Shown in pieces: positions 19,407 through 28,479 of a stretch of DNA of 64,000 nucleotides. Both the position numbers and the translations under genes were made by a program. The notes under the pieces are model-generated. The model saw nothing but the letters and a program-made list of their open reading frames with translations. It was not told the origin of the DNA and did no database searches. This stretch comes from Tatumella sp. JGM91 (GTDB lineage: Bacteria; Pseudomonadota; Gammaproteobacteria; Enterobacterales; Enterobacteriaceae). Position 1 is the first letter of the stretch; each line of letters begins with the position of its first letter. Location of the stretch: positions 62,001 to 126,000 of the forward strand of contig NZ_JAERJP010000005.1 in the NCBI RefSeq assembly GCF_018257575.1. Reading direction: 5' to 3'.

Positions 19407-19429
19407 GGCACTATCAGAGTGCCTTTTTT
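19407..19429 (+). terminator. Rho-independent terminator of ubiX
   Basis: GGCACT and AGTGCC pair around ATCAG and are followed by six T residues. It lies 38 nt after the ubiX stop and touches the NtrC-like site that begins at 19429. Confidence 0.8.
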
Positions 19430-19445
19430 GCACCATTAGGGTGCC
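19429..19445. promoter_or_regulatory. NtrC-type enhancer site upstream of hisJ
   Basis: TGCACCATTAGGGTGCC fits the NtrC dyad TGCACY-N5-GGTGCA with one end-base mismatch. It is ~106 bp upstream of the sigma-54-like -24 element, a usual enhancer distance. NtrC control of argT/hisJQMP is known in Salmonella and E. coli. Confidence 0.65.
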
Positions 19446-19550
19446 TGAGTGTAAATAGCAAGCCATCCGGCAGTGCGACGCCGGGGGGGCAGGCTGCGCC
19501 ATACATAACATCCGGTGCCGGACGAAGGGGCTGGCGGGAAGATAACTGCC

Positions 19551-19566
19551 TGGCATGAAATGTGCT
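19551..19566 (+). promoter_or_regulatory. Sigma-54 promoter of hisJQMP
   Basis: TGGCATGAAATGTGCT has the invariant GG and GC separated by exactly 10 bp and matches TGGCAY-N5-TTGCW except for one base. It is ~65 nt before the hisJ start and is paired with an upstream NtrC-like dyad, implying induction under nitrogen limitation. Confidence 0.65.
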
Positions 19567-19630
19567 AAAGAATCAGTGAGCACACAACATTTATTACTCA
19601 ACACTATAAAAATTAACCTGAGGGCAGTCC

Positions 19631-20413
19631 ATGAAAAAGCGAGTATTAGCTCTTTCTCTGATGCTGGCATTCTCCAGTGCCGGCAGTGTTTTTGCAGCAG
19701 TCCCGAAAACGCTTCGTATCGGAACTGATCCGACCTATCCGCCCTTTGAATCAAAAAATGCCAACGGCCAGCTGGTGGGGTTTGATATCGATTTAACCAA
19801 TGAAATTTGTGCCCGTATTCATACCAAATGTACTTATGTGGAAAGTGATTTTGACGGGCTGATTCCGTCACTGAAGGCGGAAAAAATAGACGCAATTATC
19901 TCTTCATTGTCGATTACCGAAAAACGTGAACGTGAGATCGCGTTCTCGGAGAAACTGTATGCGGCTAACTCCCGGCTGGTGGCGAAGAAAGGTTCAGTCT
20001 TACAGCCAACAATCGCTTCACTGAAAGGTAAATCCATCGGTGTTGAACAGGGGACGACCCAGGAGACTTATGCTAACCAATACTGGCGTCCGAAAGGCGT
20101 GAATGTGGTCTCTTATGCCGGACAGGATCAGGTGTATCAGGATTTGAATGCCGGGCGTATCGATGCGGCTTTCCAGGATGAAGTACAGGCCGAAGAAGGC
20201 TTCCTGAAAAGTCCGGTGGGTAAAGCCTATGCCTTCTCTGGCCCGGCAGTTAAAGATGATAAGATTTTTGGTGTCGGTACCGGAATGGGGCTGCGCAAAG
20301 GTGATAATGAGCTGAAAACCGCAATAGATAAAGCCTTCGAGTCAATGCGGCAGGATGGTACTTACCAAAAACTGGCGAAACAGTATTTCGACTTTAATAT
20401 TTACGGCGATTAG
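19631..20413 (+). CDS. hisJ: Periplasmic basic amino-acid binding protein (HisJ/ArgT type)
   Basis: A 260-residue solute-binding protein with an Ala-rich signal peptide cleaved after about residue 22 (SVFA). The mature part has the family signature [11 protein letters not shown] and the ligand-site blocks [11 protein letters not shown] and [13 protein letters not shown]. Most diagnostic segments are HisJ-like ([30 protein letters not shown]), but [10 protein letters not shown] and the end DFNIYGD are more ArgT-like. Only one such gene is present, where E. coli has argT and hisJ in tandem, so it may bind histidine, lysine, arginine and ornithine; the symbol is the better of two choices. A hairpin before hisQ should give more binding protein than membrane parts. 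Confidence 0.88.
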   Translation: MKKRVLALSLMLAFSSAGSVFAAVPKTLRIGTDPTYPPFESKNANGQLVGFDIDLTNEICARIHTKCTYVESDFDGLIPSLKAEKIDAIISSLSITEKREREIAFSEKLYAANSRLVAKKGSVLQPTIASLKGKSIGVEQGTTQETYANQYWRPKGVNVVSYAGQDQVYQDLNAGRIDAAFQDEVQAEEGFLKSPVGKAYAFSGPAVKDDKIFGVGTGMGLRKGDNELKTAIDKAFESMRQDGTYQKLAKQYFDFNIYGD

Positions 20414-20422
20414 TGCGTCGCG

Positions 20423-20460
20423 AGCTGCCCGCTTTAGTGTGCGGGCAGTTGTTGTTTCTT
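20423..20460 (+). terminator. Attenuating hairpin between hisJ and hisQ
   Basis: AGCTGCCCGC (20423-20432) and GCGGGCAGTT (20441-20450) pair with one G-U around TTTAGTGT and are followed by the T-rich GTTGTTTCTTTTG. It sits 10 nt after the hisJ stop. It likely limits transcription into hisQMP; in Salmonella the same gap holds a REP element with that effect. Confidence 0.6.
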
Positions 20461-20479
20461 TTGTTGCAGGAATTTTTTG

Positions 20480-21166
20480 ATGCTCTATGGATATACCGAC
20501 GTCATTATGAAAGGTGCGCTGGTAACAATTGAACTGGCAATCAGCTCTGTGGTTCTGGCGGTGATTCTGGGCCTGACAGGTGCCGCGGCGAAGTTATCTA
20601 AAAGCCGCCTTTTATCGACTATTTTCGGCCTGTATACCACTATTATCCGCGGTATTCCTGACCTGGTTCTGATGCTGTTGATTTATTATGGTTTACAGAT
20701 TGTCCTCAATCAGCTGACTGACGCACTGAGCTGGGATCAAATTGATATTGACCCGATGGTTGCCGGTATCATTACCATTGGTTTTATCTACGGTGCTTAT
20801 TTTACCGAAACATTTCGCGGAGCGTTCCTCTCGGTACCTAAAGGACAAATTGAAGCGGCGACGGCCTATGGTATGTCAGGGGCTCAGATTTTCCGCCGAG
20901 TCACCTTTCCGCTGATGATGCGGTTTGCATTACCTGCTATTGGCAATAACTGGCAGGTGATCCTGAAAGCTACTGCGTTAGTGTCATTGCTCGGCCTGGA
21001 AGATGTGATCAAAGCTACGCAACTGGCCGGTAAGAGTACCTGGCAGCCGTTCTATTTTGCCATCGTTGCCGGGGTAATTTATTTGTTCTTTACTACGGTG
21101 TCTAACGGGGTGCTGTGGTTGCTGGAACGCCGTTATTCAGTTGGGGTGAAAAAGGCTGAATTATGA
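20480..21166 (+). CDS. hisQ: Histidine/basic amino-acid ABC transporter permease HisQ
   Basis: A 228-residue inner-membrane permease with about five membrane helices. The cytoplasmic EAA loop (IEAATAYGMSGAQIFRRVTFP) that docks on HisP is visible near residue 130, and the overall sequence is collinear with E. coli HisQ (228 aa), including QIDIDPMVAGIIT and LLGLEDVIKATQLAGKSTW. The ATG at 20480 is preferred to the TTG just before it. It overlaps hisM by 4 nt (ATGA), so the two permeases are translationally coupled and made in equal amounts. Confidence 0.96.
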   Translation: MLYGYTDVIMKGALVTIELAISSVVLAVILGLTGAAAKLSKSRLLSTIFGLYTTIIRGIPDLVLMLLIYYGLQIVLNQLTDALSWDQIDIDPMVAGIITIGFIYGAYFTETFRGAFLSVPKGQIEAATAYGMSGAQIFRRVTFPLMMRFALPAIGNNWQVILKATALVSLLGLEDVIKATQLAGKSTWQPFYFAIVAGVIYLFFTTVSNGVLWLLERRYSVGVKKAEL

Positions 21167-21867
21167 TTGATATTCTTCACGACTATTGGAAGTCATTGTT
21201 ATGGACTGATGGCTATCGCTTTACCGGGGTTGCTATCACGCTGTGGTTATTGATCATTTCTGTGGTTATTGGTGGCGTGATGGCCATTTTTCTGGCGATT
21301 GCCAGAGTCTCTTCTAACCGGTTTATCAGTACCCCTGTCTGGCTGTTTACCTATATTTTCCGCGGGACGCCGTTATATGTTCAGTTACTGGTATTTTATT
21401 CCGGGATGTATACCCTGGAAATAGTGAAAGGTAACGAACTGCTGAATGCTTTTTTCCGTAGCGGCATGAATTGTGCCATCCTGGCGTTTACGCTGAATAC
21501 CTGTGCCTATACGACAGAGGTATTTGCAGGGGCTATCCGTTCGGTGCCCTATGGTGAGATTGAAGCAGCGAGGGCTTATGGGTTCTCTCGTTTTAAAATG
21601 TACCGCTGTATCATCTTACCTGCCGCTTTGCGTATCGCGCTGCCAGCTTATAGCAATGAGGTGATACTGATGCTGCACTCCACCTCACTGGCATTTACCG
21701 CGACCGTACCGGATGTATTGAAAATAGCCAGAGATATTAATGCGGCTACTTATCAGCCATTTACTGCGTTTGGTATTGCTGCCGTTATTTATCTGATTAT
21801 TTCTTATTGTCTGATTACGTTGTTCCGTATGGCTGAGCGTCGCTGGCTGCCCCACGTTACCTCCTGA
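21163..21867 (+). CDS. hisM: Histidine/basic amino-acid ABC transporter permease HisM
   Basis: A 234-residue permease that pairs with HisQ in the HisQMP2 complex. It has the EAA-loop motif [21 protein letters not shown] and the conserved [17 protein letters not shown] and [21 protein letters not shown] blocks of the polar amino-acid permeases. The start codon overlaps the hisQ stop, and hisP begins 17 nt after its stop. Confidence 0.96.
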   Translation: MIDILHDYWKSLLWTDGYRFTGVAITLWLLIISVVIGGVMAIFLAIARVSSNRFISTPVWLFTYIFRGTPLYVQLLVFYSGMYTLEIVKGNELLNAFFRSGMNCAILAFTLNTCAYTTEVFAGAIRSVPYGEIEAARAYGFSRFKMYRCIILPAALRIALPAYSNEVILMLHSTSLAFTATVPDVLKIARDINAATYQPFTAFGIAAVIYLIISYCLITLFRMAERRWLPHVTS

Positions 21868-21884
21868 TTTCGCAGAGTAAAATT

Positions 21885-22658
21885 ATGGCTGATATAAAAT
21901 TAAGTGTGACAGAACTCCACAAACGTTATGGCGAGCATGAGGTTCTCAAAGGCGTTTCATTACAGGCTGCGGCTGGTGATGTGATTAGTATTATCGGATC
22001 TTCCGGTTCCGGTAAGAGTACCTTTTTACGTTGTATCAATTTTCTTGAAAAACCCAGTGAAGGCTCTATTTCCCTGAATAATGAAAATATCCATCTGGTA
22101 CGGGATAACGACGGGCAACTGAAAGTGGCTGATAAAGAACAGCTGCGCAAATTACGTACCCGGCTGACGATGGTGTTTCAGCACTTTAATCTGTGGAGCC
22201 ATATGACGGTGCTGGATAATGTGATGGAAGCCCCGGTGCAGGTACTGGGGGTCAGTAAACAGGAGGCCCGTGCACGGGCGATTAAATACCTGGATAAAGT
22301 GGGTATTGATGAACGGGCCCGTGCCAAATACCCGGTACATCTGTCGGGAGGACAGCAACAGCGGGTATCGATTGCCAGAGCCCTGGCGATGGAACCGGAA
22401 GTGTTACTGTTTGATGAACCCACATCAGCACTGGACCCGGAGCTGGTGGGTGAGGTACTGCGTATTATGCAGCAGCTGGCGGAAGAGGGAAAAACCATGG
22501 TGGTCGTTACCCACGAAATGGAGTTTGCCCGTCACGTTTCAAATCATGTTATTTTCCTGCATCAGGGGAAAATCGAAGAGCAGGGTGATCCGCAGACGGT
22601 ATTCAGTCAGCCGAAAAGCCCGCGCCTGCAACAATTCCTTTCCGGTGCATTAAAATAA
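21885..22658 (+). CDS. hisP: Histidine/basic amino-acid ABC transporter ATPase HisP
   Basis: A 257-residue ATPase that powers HisQM. Walker A is GSSGSGKST, the signature is [15 protein letters not shown], Walker B is [13 protein letters not shown] and the switch His is in VVVTHEME. The insertion after Walker A ([24 protein letters not shown]) is typical of HisP. It is the last gene of the operon; a GC-rich inverted repeat (22665-22691) without a T-run follows. Confidence 0.97.
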   Translation: MADIKLSVTELHKRYGEHEVLKGVSLQAAAGDVISIIGSSGSGKSTFLRCINFLEKPSEGSISLNNENIHLVRDNDGQLKVADKEQLRKLRTRLTMVFQHFNLWSHMTVLDNVMEAPVQVLGVSKQEARARAIKYLDKVGIDERARAKYPVHLSGGQQQRVSIARALAMEPEVLLFDEPTSALDPELVGEVLRIMQQLAEEGKTMVVVTHEMEFARHVSNHVIFLHQGKIEEQGDPQTVFSQPKSPRLQQFLSGALK

Positions 22659-22862
22659 TCCTGTCCCGCCTGGCCTGCGGGCTGAGGCGGGGTATCTGGC
22701 AACCGGCAAAGGGGGCTGAACGTGCGGTTTTTCCGGTGAGGTTGCGGAAAAATCAGCCAGCGTGCCGTGACAGAGTAATATTTCATACTGACTTTTGGTT
22801 CATTGTAATAATTGTCTGATAATATTAGTACAGTGAGTATCAGCTGGATAAAAGGGTTACGG

Positions 22863-23408
22863 ATGGTGGAGCAAATTTCTGAAAACGGTATTGAGCAGGT
22901 TGATATCGTGAGTGAAGACGATAACGTTGTCACAACAACCAGTCGCGTGCAAATGCGTGCCGAGTGTCTCCGTCACCGGGCAACCTATATCGTGGTGCAT
23001 GACGGAATGGGGCGGATACTGGTTCAGCGCCGGACCGAAATTAAAGACTTTATGCCAGGTAAGCTGGATGCGACTGCCGGTGGTGTCGTTCAGTCCGGAG
23101 AAGATGTGCTGGCATCAGCGCGCCGCGAGGCTGAAGAAGAACTGGGAATTGCGGCGGTTCCTTTTGCCGAACACGGTAAATTCTACTTTGAAGATGAGCA
23201 TTGCCGTGTCTGGGGATCATTATTCAGTTGTGTTTGCCGCGGGCCTTTTGCCATGCAGGAAACAGAAGTGGCTGAAATTTTCTGGATGACACCTGAAGAA
23301 ATTACCGTTCGTTGTGACGAATTCACCGATGATTCTCTGAAGGCGTTATCTTTATGGATGAGCCGTAATAACGAAGGCCGTCGCGCTTCTAACGAGCTGC
23401 AGCCATAA
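22863..23408 (+). CDS. yfcD: Nudix hydrolase YfcD
   Basis: A 181-residue Nudix protein orthologous to E. coli YfcD. The Nudix box is complete: GG at the start, REAEEELGI at the end, spacing as in the consensus (about residues 73-95). [16 protein letters not shown] and [10 protein letters not shown] are shared with the IDI-like Nudix subgroup. The natural substrate is not known. The ATG at 22863 has AAAGGG 9 nt upstream and fits the E. coli length; the upstream TTG frame extension is not conserved. It is convergent with pta across a 15-bp hairpin. Confidence 0.93.
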   Translation: MVEQISENGIEQVDIVSEDDNVVTTTSRVQMRAECLRHRATYIVVHDGMGRILVQRRTEIKDFMPGKLDATAGGVVQSGEDVLASARREAEEELGIAAVPFAEHGKFYFEDEHCRVWGSLFSCVCRGPFAMQETEVAEIFWMTPEEITVRCDEFTDDSLKALSLWMSRNNEGRRASNELQP

Positions 23409-23437
23409 TCTTTATGGTATTTAGCCGGCATAAATAA

Positions 23438-23471
23438 CAGACAGGCGGGCATCAATGCCCGCCTGTCTGTG
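23438..23471. terminator. Bidirectional hairpin between yfcD and pta
   Basis: A perfect 15-bp inverted repeat with a TCAA loop (left arm ACAGACAGGCGGGCA). It lies between convergent genes. Only the minus-strand side has a weakly T-rich tail (TATTTATG), so efficiency is uncertain. Confidence 0.7.
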
Positions 23472-23479
23472 TCCGGAGA

Positions 23480-25630
23480 TTAGTGATTATTTTCAGCCTG
23501 TTTTGACTGAATCGCGGTTAACGCAATGGTGTAGACAATATCGTCGACCAGTGCTCCGCGTGACAGGTCATTCACCGGTTTACGCATGCCTTGTAACATC
23601 GGCCCGATAGAGATCAGATTTGCAGAGCGCTGTACTGCTTTATAGGTGGTGTTACCTGTATTCAGGTCCGGGAAGACAAACACCGTTGCCCGGCCTGCGA
23701 CCACGGAATCCGGGGCTTTGGACTTCGCCACATCTTCCATAATGGCGGCATCATATTGCAAAGGACCGTCGATAATTAAATCAGGCCGTTTTTCTCTGGC
23801 CAGACGAGTAGCTTCCCTGACTTTTTCCACATCACTGCCGGCCCCGGAATTTCCGGTGGAGTAAGAGATCATGGCGACTTTCGGATCAATACCAAAGGCA
23901 CGGGCTGAGTCTGCTGACTGAATCGCAATTTCTGCCAGTTGCTCTGCCGTCGGGTCCGGGTTAATCGCACAGTCACCGTAAACCAGTACCTGTTCCGGTA
24001 GCAACATAAAGAACACCGATGATACCAGTGAACTGTTAGGCGCTGTTTTAATCAGCTGTAATGGCGGACGGATAGTGTTAGCGGTGGTATGAACAGCCCC
24101 CGAAACCAGCCCGTCGACTTCGTTCTGTTCCAGCATCAGGGTTCCGAGGACCACATTATCTTCCAGTTGCTCGCGGGCGACAATTTCGGTCATCCCTTTA
24201 TTCCTGCGCAACTCAACCAGCCTCGGCACATATTTTTCCCGTACCTGTAGCGGATCGATCACTTCGATACCCTGACCGAGGCTGACGCCCTGGGCTGCGG
24301 CGACACGGTGTATTTCATCCGGATTACCGAGCAGCACACAGGTCGCGATACCCCTGGCAGCACAGATGGCAGCAGCCTTCACCGTTCTGGGCTCATCCCC
24401 CTCAGGCAGCACAATACGTTTAGCCGCCTGACGAGCCAGTTCAGTTAACTGATAACGGAAGGCAGGAGGTGAGAGCAGGCGGTTTCGTACCGATGTTTCG
24501 CCCAGTGAATCAACCCAGTGACTGCTGATATGGCTGGCCACATATTCCTGTATTTTTTCGATACGCTGGGTATCATCCACCGGCACTTCCAGGTTAAAAC
24601 TTTGCAGGTTGAGCGATGTCTGCCAGGTGTTGGTGTTGACCGTAAACACAGGCAGACCGGTTTGCATCGCCCGCGAACAGAGATCGAGGATCGGCGGGTC
24701 AATATCATATCCCCCGGTCAGCAGAATGGCACCAATTTCCACACCGTTCATCGCAGCCAGACATGCTGATACCAGTACGTCCGGCCGGTCAGCTGAGGTG
24801 ACCAGCAGAGATCCCGGCCGGAACAGTTCCAGCATATGCGGAAGACTGCGGGCACAGAAGGTCACTGATTTTATCCGCCGGGTGCGGATGTCACCCTGAT
24901 TGACGATCCGCGCATTCAGATGACGGCACATATCGATAGCCCGGGTCGCTATCAGGTCAAAACTCCAGGGAATACAGCCTAAGACCGGCAACGGACTGAT
25001 TTCACGAAACTGTTCGCCTTCCAGGCTGGCAACGCCGGCTTCGGTTGAATCTTCGAAAATTTCTGACAGATCAGGACGTGTCCGGCCCTGATCATCGATC
25101 GGTGCATTCAGCTTATTGATAATGATGCCTGAAATATTTTTATTTTTTTTCCCGCCGAAACTGCCCTGAACGATCTCAATCCGTTCTTTAAATTGCGCAG
25201 CTGAATCGTTACCGGGTGACATGACGAAAATAATCTCAGCATTCAGAGTACGGGCAATTTCGTAATTCAGTGCATTGGCAAATTCGTGCTTGCGGGTCGG
25301 AACCAGCCCTTCCACCAGTACCACCTCTGCATCACCGGCGTTCTCATGATAGCGGGCGATAATCTCTTCCATCAGCACATCCTGCTGGTTTGAGCCCAGC
25401 AGGTTTTCCACGTAAGACATGCGGAACGGTTCGGCGGCAGGGATGGTTGAATTATGGCGGATAATTGCGGTGGTATGGTCTTCCGCATCGCTATTTGAAC
25501 GGGGCTGTGCGATAGGTTTAAAGATGCTGAGGCGCATCCCTTTACGTTCCATAGCGCGAAGTACGCCAAGGCTGACACTGGTCAGACCGACACTGGTGCC
25601 GGTGGGGATAAGCATAATTGTGCGGGACAC
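23480..25630 (-). CDS. pta: Phosphate acetyltransferase
   Basis: A 716-residue enzyme that interconverts acetyl-CoA and acetyl-phosphate, the first step of acetate overflow and source of the acetyl-P signal. It has the long enterobacterial form: an N-terminal BioD-like domain ([24 protein letters not shown]), a central DRTGG domain and the C-terminal catalytic PTA domain (from ~390: [54 protein letters not shown]). The start is GTG at 25630 with AGAGAGG upstream; this gives MSRTIMLIP, as in E. coli. The open frame extends further upstream into ackA but that extension is not conserved. It is downstream of ackA, as in E. coli. Confidence 0.96.
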   Translation of the reverse strand: MSRTIMLIPTGTSVGLTSVSLGVLRAMERKGMRLSIFKPIAQPRSNSDAEDHTTAIIRHNSTIPAAEPFRMSYVENLLGSNQQDVLMEEIIARYHENAGDAEVVLVEGLVPTRKHEFANALNYEIARTLNAEIIFVMSPGNDSAAQFKERIEIVQGSFGGKKNKNISGIIINKLNAPIDDQGRTRPDLSEIFEDSTEAGVASLEGEQFREISPLPVLGCIPWSFDLIATRAIDMCRHLNARIVNQGDIRTRRIKSVTFCARSLPHMLELFRPGSLLVTSADRPDVLVSACLAAMNGVEIGAILLTGGYDIDPPILDLCSRAMQTGLPVFTVNTNTWQTSLNLQSFNLEVPVDDTQRIEKIQEYVASHISSHWVDSLGETSVRNRLLSPPAFRYQLTELARQAAKRIVLPEGDEPRTVKAAAICAARGIATCVLLGNPDEIHRVAAAQGVSLGQGIEVIDPLQVREKYVPRLVELRRNKGMTEIVAREQLEDNVVLGTLMLEQNEVDGLVSGAVHTTANTIRPPLQLIKTAPNSSLVSSVFFMLLPEQVLVYGDCAINPDPTAEQLAEIAIQSADSARAFGIDPKVAMISYSTGNSGAGSDVEKVREATRLAREKRPDLIIDGPLQYDAAIMEDVAKSKAPDSVVAGRATVFVFPDLNTGNTTYKAVQRSANLISIGPMLQGMRKPVNDLSRGALVDDIVYTIALTAIQSKQAENNH

Positions 25631-25660
25631 TATCGACCTCTCTTCATTTTGTCGGGTCTT

Positions 25661-25692
25661 AAAAACAACACCGTCAGCCTGAGCTGACGGTG
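25661..25692 (-). terminator. Hairpin terminator/attenuator between ackA and pta
   Basis: CACCGTCAGC (25669-25678) and GCTGACGGTG (25683-25692) form a perfect 10-bp stem. Read on the minus strand it is followed by TTGTTTTTAAG. It lies 11 nt after the ackA stop and 31 nt before the pta start. Confidence 0.75.
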
Positions 25693-25703
25693 AGATAATA
25701 AAT

Positions 25704-26906
25704 TCAGGCGGTGAGCCTTGCGGCATCCCGGGCAATCACCAGTTCTTCATTTGTCGGGATCACCAGCACCGGCCGGGTGCCGGGTTTATTGATAAATCCG
25801 GATTGTCCGAAACGGGCAGCAAGGTTGCTGTCATGATCAACATCCAGATTCAGTAATGCCAGTCTTTTCAGGGTCAGTTCACGCACTCTGGCGGCATTTT
25901 CACCAATTCCTCCGGTAAAGACGACGGCATCTAACCGGCCATCCATTAATGAAGTGTAGGAGGCGATATATTTTGCCAGACGATGACAGAACACATCCAT
26001 TGCCCGGCGCGCATTGTCTTCCGTCAGGTAATTTTCTTCCACATAACGGAAATCATTAGTGGCTTCCGTCAGCCCCAGCAGCCCGGATTCTTTGGTCAGC
26101 ATGTGGTTAATCTGGTCGGTTGTCATCCCCAGATTATCATGCAGGAAGAAGATAATTGCCGGGTCAAGATCACCACTACGGGTTCCCATGACCAGTCCTT
26201 CCAGCGGCGTTAACCCCATGGACGTATCAACGCATTCACCATTACGGATTGCCGCCACTGAAGCCCCGTTCCCCAGGTGGCAGGTAATAACATTCAGCGA
26301 CTCTGCCGGGATTTCCAGGATCTTTGCGGCTTCACGTGATACATAATAGTGACTGGTGCCATGGGCACCATAGCGACGTATCCCATGTTGGGTATATAAC
26401 GGGTAAGGCAGGGCATAAAGATAAGCTTCTTCGGGCATAGTCTGGTGGAATGCTGTATCAAATACCGCGACATTTTTGTCCGACAGATGCGGGAAGTTTT
26501 TTAATGCTTCTTCGATGCCAATCAGATGTGCCGGATTATGCAATGGCGCAAAGCCGGACGCATTACGGATTTCTGCAATCACGTGTTGATCAATAATCAC
26601 TGACTGGGTCAGGCGCTCACCACCATGTACTACCCGGTGCCCGATAGCAACAATCTGTTCTGACAGCAGCGGTTGCTGGCGAAGGATATTACTGACGATA
26701 AAATCAAGTGCCTGACTGTGGGCTGCATAAGCGCCAAGAGATGCTTCCTGTTTACCGCTTTCCTGAGTCCATTTTATCCGTGCTTCCGGCAAATTAAAGC
26801 ATTCTGCCAGTCCGGAAAGATATTCATCACCGTTTTCAGGGTTTATGATAGCAAACTTCAGGGAAGAACTGCCGCAGTTGAGGACCAGGACTAACTTACT
26901 CGACAT
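25704..26906 (-). CDS. ackA: Acetate kinase
   Basis: A 400-residue ASKHA-fold kinase converting acetyl-phosphate and ADP to acetate and ATP. N-terminal [15 protein letters not shown], the phosphate-binding [22 protein letters not shown] and the C-terminal [14 protein letters not shown] are all present. Length equals E. coli AckA. It is promoter-proximal in the ackA-pta unit and divergent from yfbV. Confidence 0.97.
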   Translation of the reverse strand: MSSKLVLVLNCGSSSLKFAIINPENGDEYLSGLAECFNLPEARIKWTQESGKQEASLGAYAAHSQALDFIVSNILRQQPLLSEQIVAIGHRVVHGGERLTQSVIIDQHVIAEIRNASGFAPLHNPAHLIGIEEALKNFPHLSDKNVAVFDTAFHQTMPEEAYLYALPYPLYTQHGIRRYGAHGTSHYYVSREAAKILEIPAESLNVITCHLGNGASVAAIRNGECVDTSMGLTPLEGLVMGTRSGDLDPAIIFFLHDNLGMTTDQINHMLTKESGLLGLTEATNDFRYVEENYLTEDNARRAMDVFCHRLAKYIASYTSLMDGRLDAVVFTGGIGENAARVRELTLKRLALLNLDVDHDSNLAARFGQSGFINKPGTRPVLVIPTNEELVIARDAARLTA

Positions 26907-27203
26907 GGAAGCACCTATTTGTTTAAAGTGGCGATGAACAGCGCCATCAGACGTTAATGTAACCCATGAATGCTGACGGGGTTAGAATAAATACCCGGCC
27001 GGAGCAAAATATTGTCCATACTCAAAAAAAACTGTAATTTCTGCATTTTTTTTTGAATGTGCAGCGATGATTTTTTGCGAGCGGCACCGGGGATGATCTG
27101 CTGTAAAAAAGCCTATGGTATTTAAAGCGATGTTAAATTTCACCTGATTAGTGACTGTTTTAAAATTTTTTTGATGTTTTATTGATATAGTTGAGGTTCC
27201 GTG
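26907..27203. other. Divergent ackA-yfbV intergenic region
   Basis: A 297-bp gap with long A and T runs. It must hold the ackA and yfbV promoters, but no clear -35/-10 pair, FNR dyad or other operator could be fixed by eye. AT content is well above that of the flanking genes. Confidence 0.4.
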
Positions 27204-27653
27204 ATGAGTAATTCAGGCAATGTAAGCTGGTTTGGTATATTACAACGCGGTCAGCACTATATGAAAACCTGGCCTGATGATAAGCGTCTGAGGCCGGTAT
27301 TCCCTGAACACCGCATCGGTAAGGCGATACGGTTTGGTATCCGGTTTATGCCACCGCTGGCGATATTCACCCTGTGCTGGCAAATTGCGTTACATGCACA
27401 ATTAGGTCCTGCGGTAGCCAGCGCGCTATTTGCCTGCAGTCTGCCGTTGCAGGGATTATGGTGGATGGGCAAACGCTCGGTTAAGCCTCTGCCGCCGTCA
27501 TTATTACAGTGGTATCATTCGTTACGGGAAAAACTGGCCCATGCGGGCCAGGCAACGGCTATGCCGGAAGGTTCTCCGACGTACCAGTCTCTGGCGGATG
27601 TGCTTAAGCGGGCTTTTAACCAGCTGGATAAAACCTTTCTTGATGAACTCTGA
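27204..27653 (+). CDS. yfbV: Terminus macrodomain insulation protein YfbV
   Basis: A 149-residue inner-membrane protein of the UPF0208 family. Two hydrophobic helices lie at about 45-90 ([16 protein letters not shown] and [26 protein letters not shown]), with cytoplasmic ends. It matches E. coli YfbV along its length, ending [16 protein letters not shown]. YfbV is reported to confine Ter-macrodomain behaviour. The ATG at 27204 is preferred to the overlapping GTG because GAGG lies 7 nt upstream. Confidence 0.93.
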   Translation: MSNSGNVSWFGILQRGQHYMKTWPDDKRLRPVFPEHRIGKAIRFGIRFMPPLAIFTLCWQIALHAQLGPAVASALFACSLPLQGLWWMGKRSVKPLPPSLLQWYHSLREKLAHAGQATAMPEGSPTYQSLADVLKRAFNQLDKTFLDEL

Positions 27654-27674
27654 CTGATACCCTGTTCCTCTCTG

Positions 27675-27697
27675 CCCGCAGGCAATAACCCTGCGGG
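27675..27697. terminator. Hairpin between yfbV and the yfbR-like gene
   Basis: CCCGCAGG and CCTGCGGG pair around CAATAAC between two convergent genes. There is no clear T-run on either side, so it is probably a weak bidirectional terminator. Confidence 0.5.
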
Positions 27698-27721
27698 ACA
27701 AAATGATATCCGGGGTATCGG

Positions 27722-28327
27722 CTAGCGATAGTGCTCCGAGATTTTATCGAGGGTAGTGGTACAGCTGGCACAGAATACTGCCATAAAATCGTTCACTTCC
27801 GGCATCTCATGGCGTAGTTGGCCGATACGTTCTTCCAGTCCTTCTTTGACATGCTGAAACTCATCGTTATGAAAGCGTAACTCGTTTAATGCTTTGATAT
27901 AAGCGGATAAAATATCTGCCGCTTTGACGATAGCTTTGTATTGCGGATCGACATCATTCTGAATGATCAGCCCCGAGAAACTTGCCCGCAAGTCTTCGGG
28001 TAAGGTCTCAATACACTCCTGCTCGGCCAGAGTTTCCAGCTGTTTAAATGCCTCCGTGAAACGGGGGTTATGGTACTTGGTCTTGGAGTTGATATCCTGA
28101 AGCTTGGTTTCGGAGACTTCATGATATAAGGCGATGACTGCAGCACGATCAGGATTGAGAGTATTTCCATAACGGGTATTACCGATGACAGTCAGTAAAT
28201 GGGCAATCACAGCTACCTGATGACTATGCTCAGCGACATTCTCTTCCTGAAAACAATGCATTAATGCCCAGCGTTTGATCAGTGGCATGCGGGTGATCCA
28301 TGCCATAAACGTACTTTGTAACTTCAT
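27722..28327 (-). CDS. yfbR: YfbR-like HD-domain protein with altered active site
   Basis: A 201-residue protein at the position of yfbR, the 5'-deoxynucleotidase that dephosphorylates dNMPs. It keeps RW (R19), H34 in ENVAEHSHQV, H69, D78 and the later Asp in VKAADILSAYIKALNE. However, the HD doublet is H69-E70 instead of His-Asp, and the conserved TGDLPTPVKY loop of YfbR is replaced by KLQDINSKTKYHN. The overall fold is probably the same, but metal binding or substrate choice may differ (inference). The start is the ATG at 28327 with AAGGAG 7 nt upstream. Symbol given by position and partial similarity. Confidence 0.75.
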   Translation of the reverse strand: MKLQSTFMAWITRMPLIKRWALMHCFQEENVAEHSHQVAVIAHLLTVIGNTRYGNTLNPDRAAVIALYHEVSETKLQDINSKTKYHNPRFTEAFKQLETLAEQECIETLPEDLRASFSGLIIQNDVDPQYKAIVKAADILSAYIKALNELRFHNDEFQHVKEGLEERIGQLRHEMPEVNDFMAVFCASCTTTLDKISEHYR

Positions 28328-28429
28328 ACACAAACTCCTTACCTGCCGTTCTCGTCGTGAGTGGCATCAATAATAGCAGCGGATAATGACAGGCGGGAAA
28401 CCGGAGCGGGTGAAATACGGAATTCAGGA

Positions 28430-28463
28430 GAATAAAAATGCCCGGAATCTGCTGATCCGGGCA
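28430..28463 (-). terminator. Rho-independent terminator of alaA
   Basis: TGCCCGGA and TCCGGGCA pair (28439-28463). On the minus strand the stem is followed by TTTTTATT. It begins 17 nt after the alaA stop. Confidence 0.85.
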
Positions 28464-28479
28464 GGTCGGATGCCGCTGA

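Noticed and set aside
19374-19895. 173-codon minus-strand frame over the ubiX-hisJ gap
   Set aside because: It runs through the ubiX terminator, the NtrC/sigma-54 elements and the hisJ signal peptide; no similarity to any family.
22665-22691. Intrinsic terminator after hisP
   Set aside because: An inverted repeat CCCGCC/GGCGGG exists but has no T-run, so it was not listed as a terminator.
23480-25735. Longer pta product starting inside ackA
   Set aside because: The 35-residue extension crosses the ackA stop and the intercistronic hairpin, is not conserved, and the GTG at 25630 has a good ribosome-binding site.
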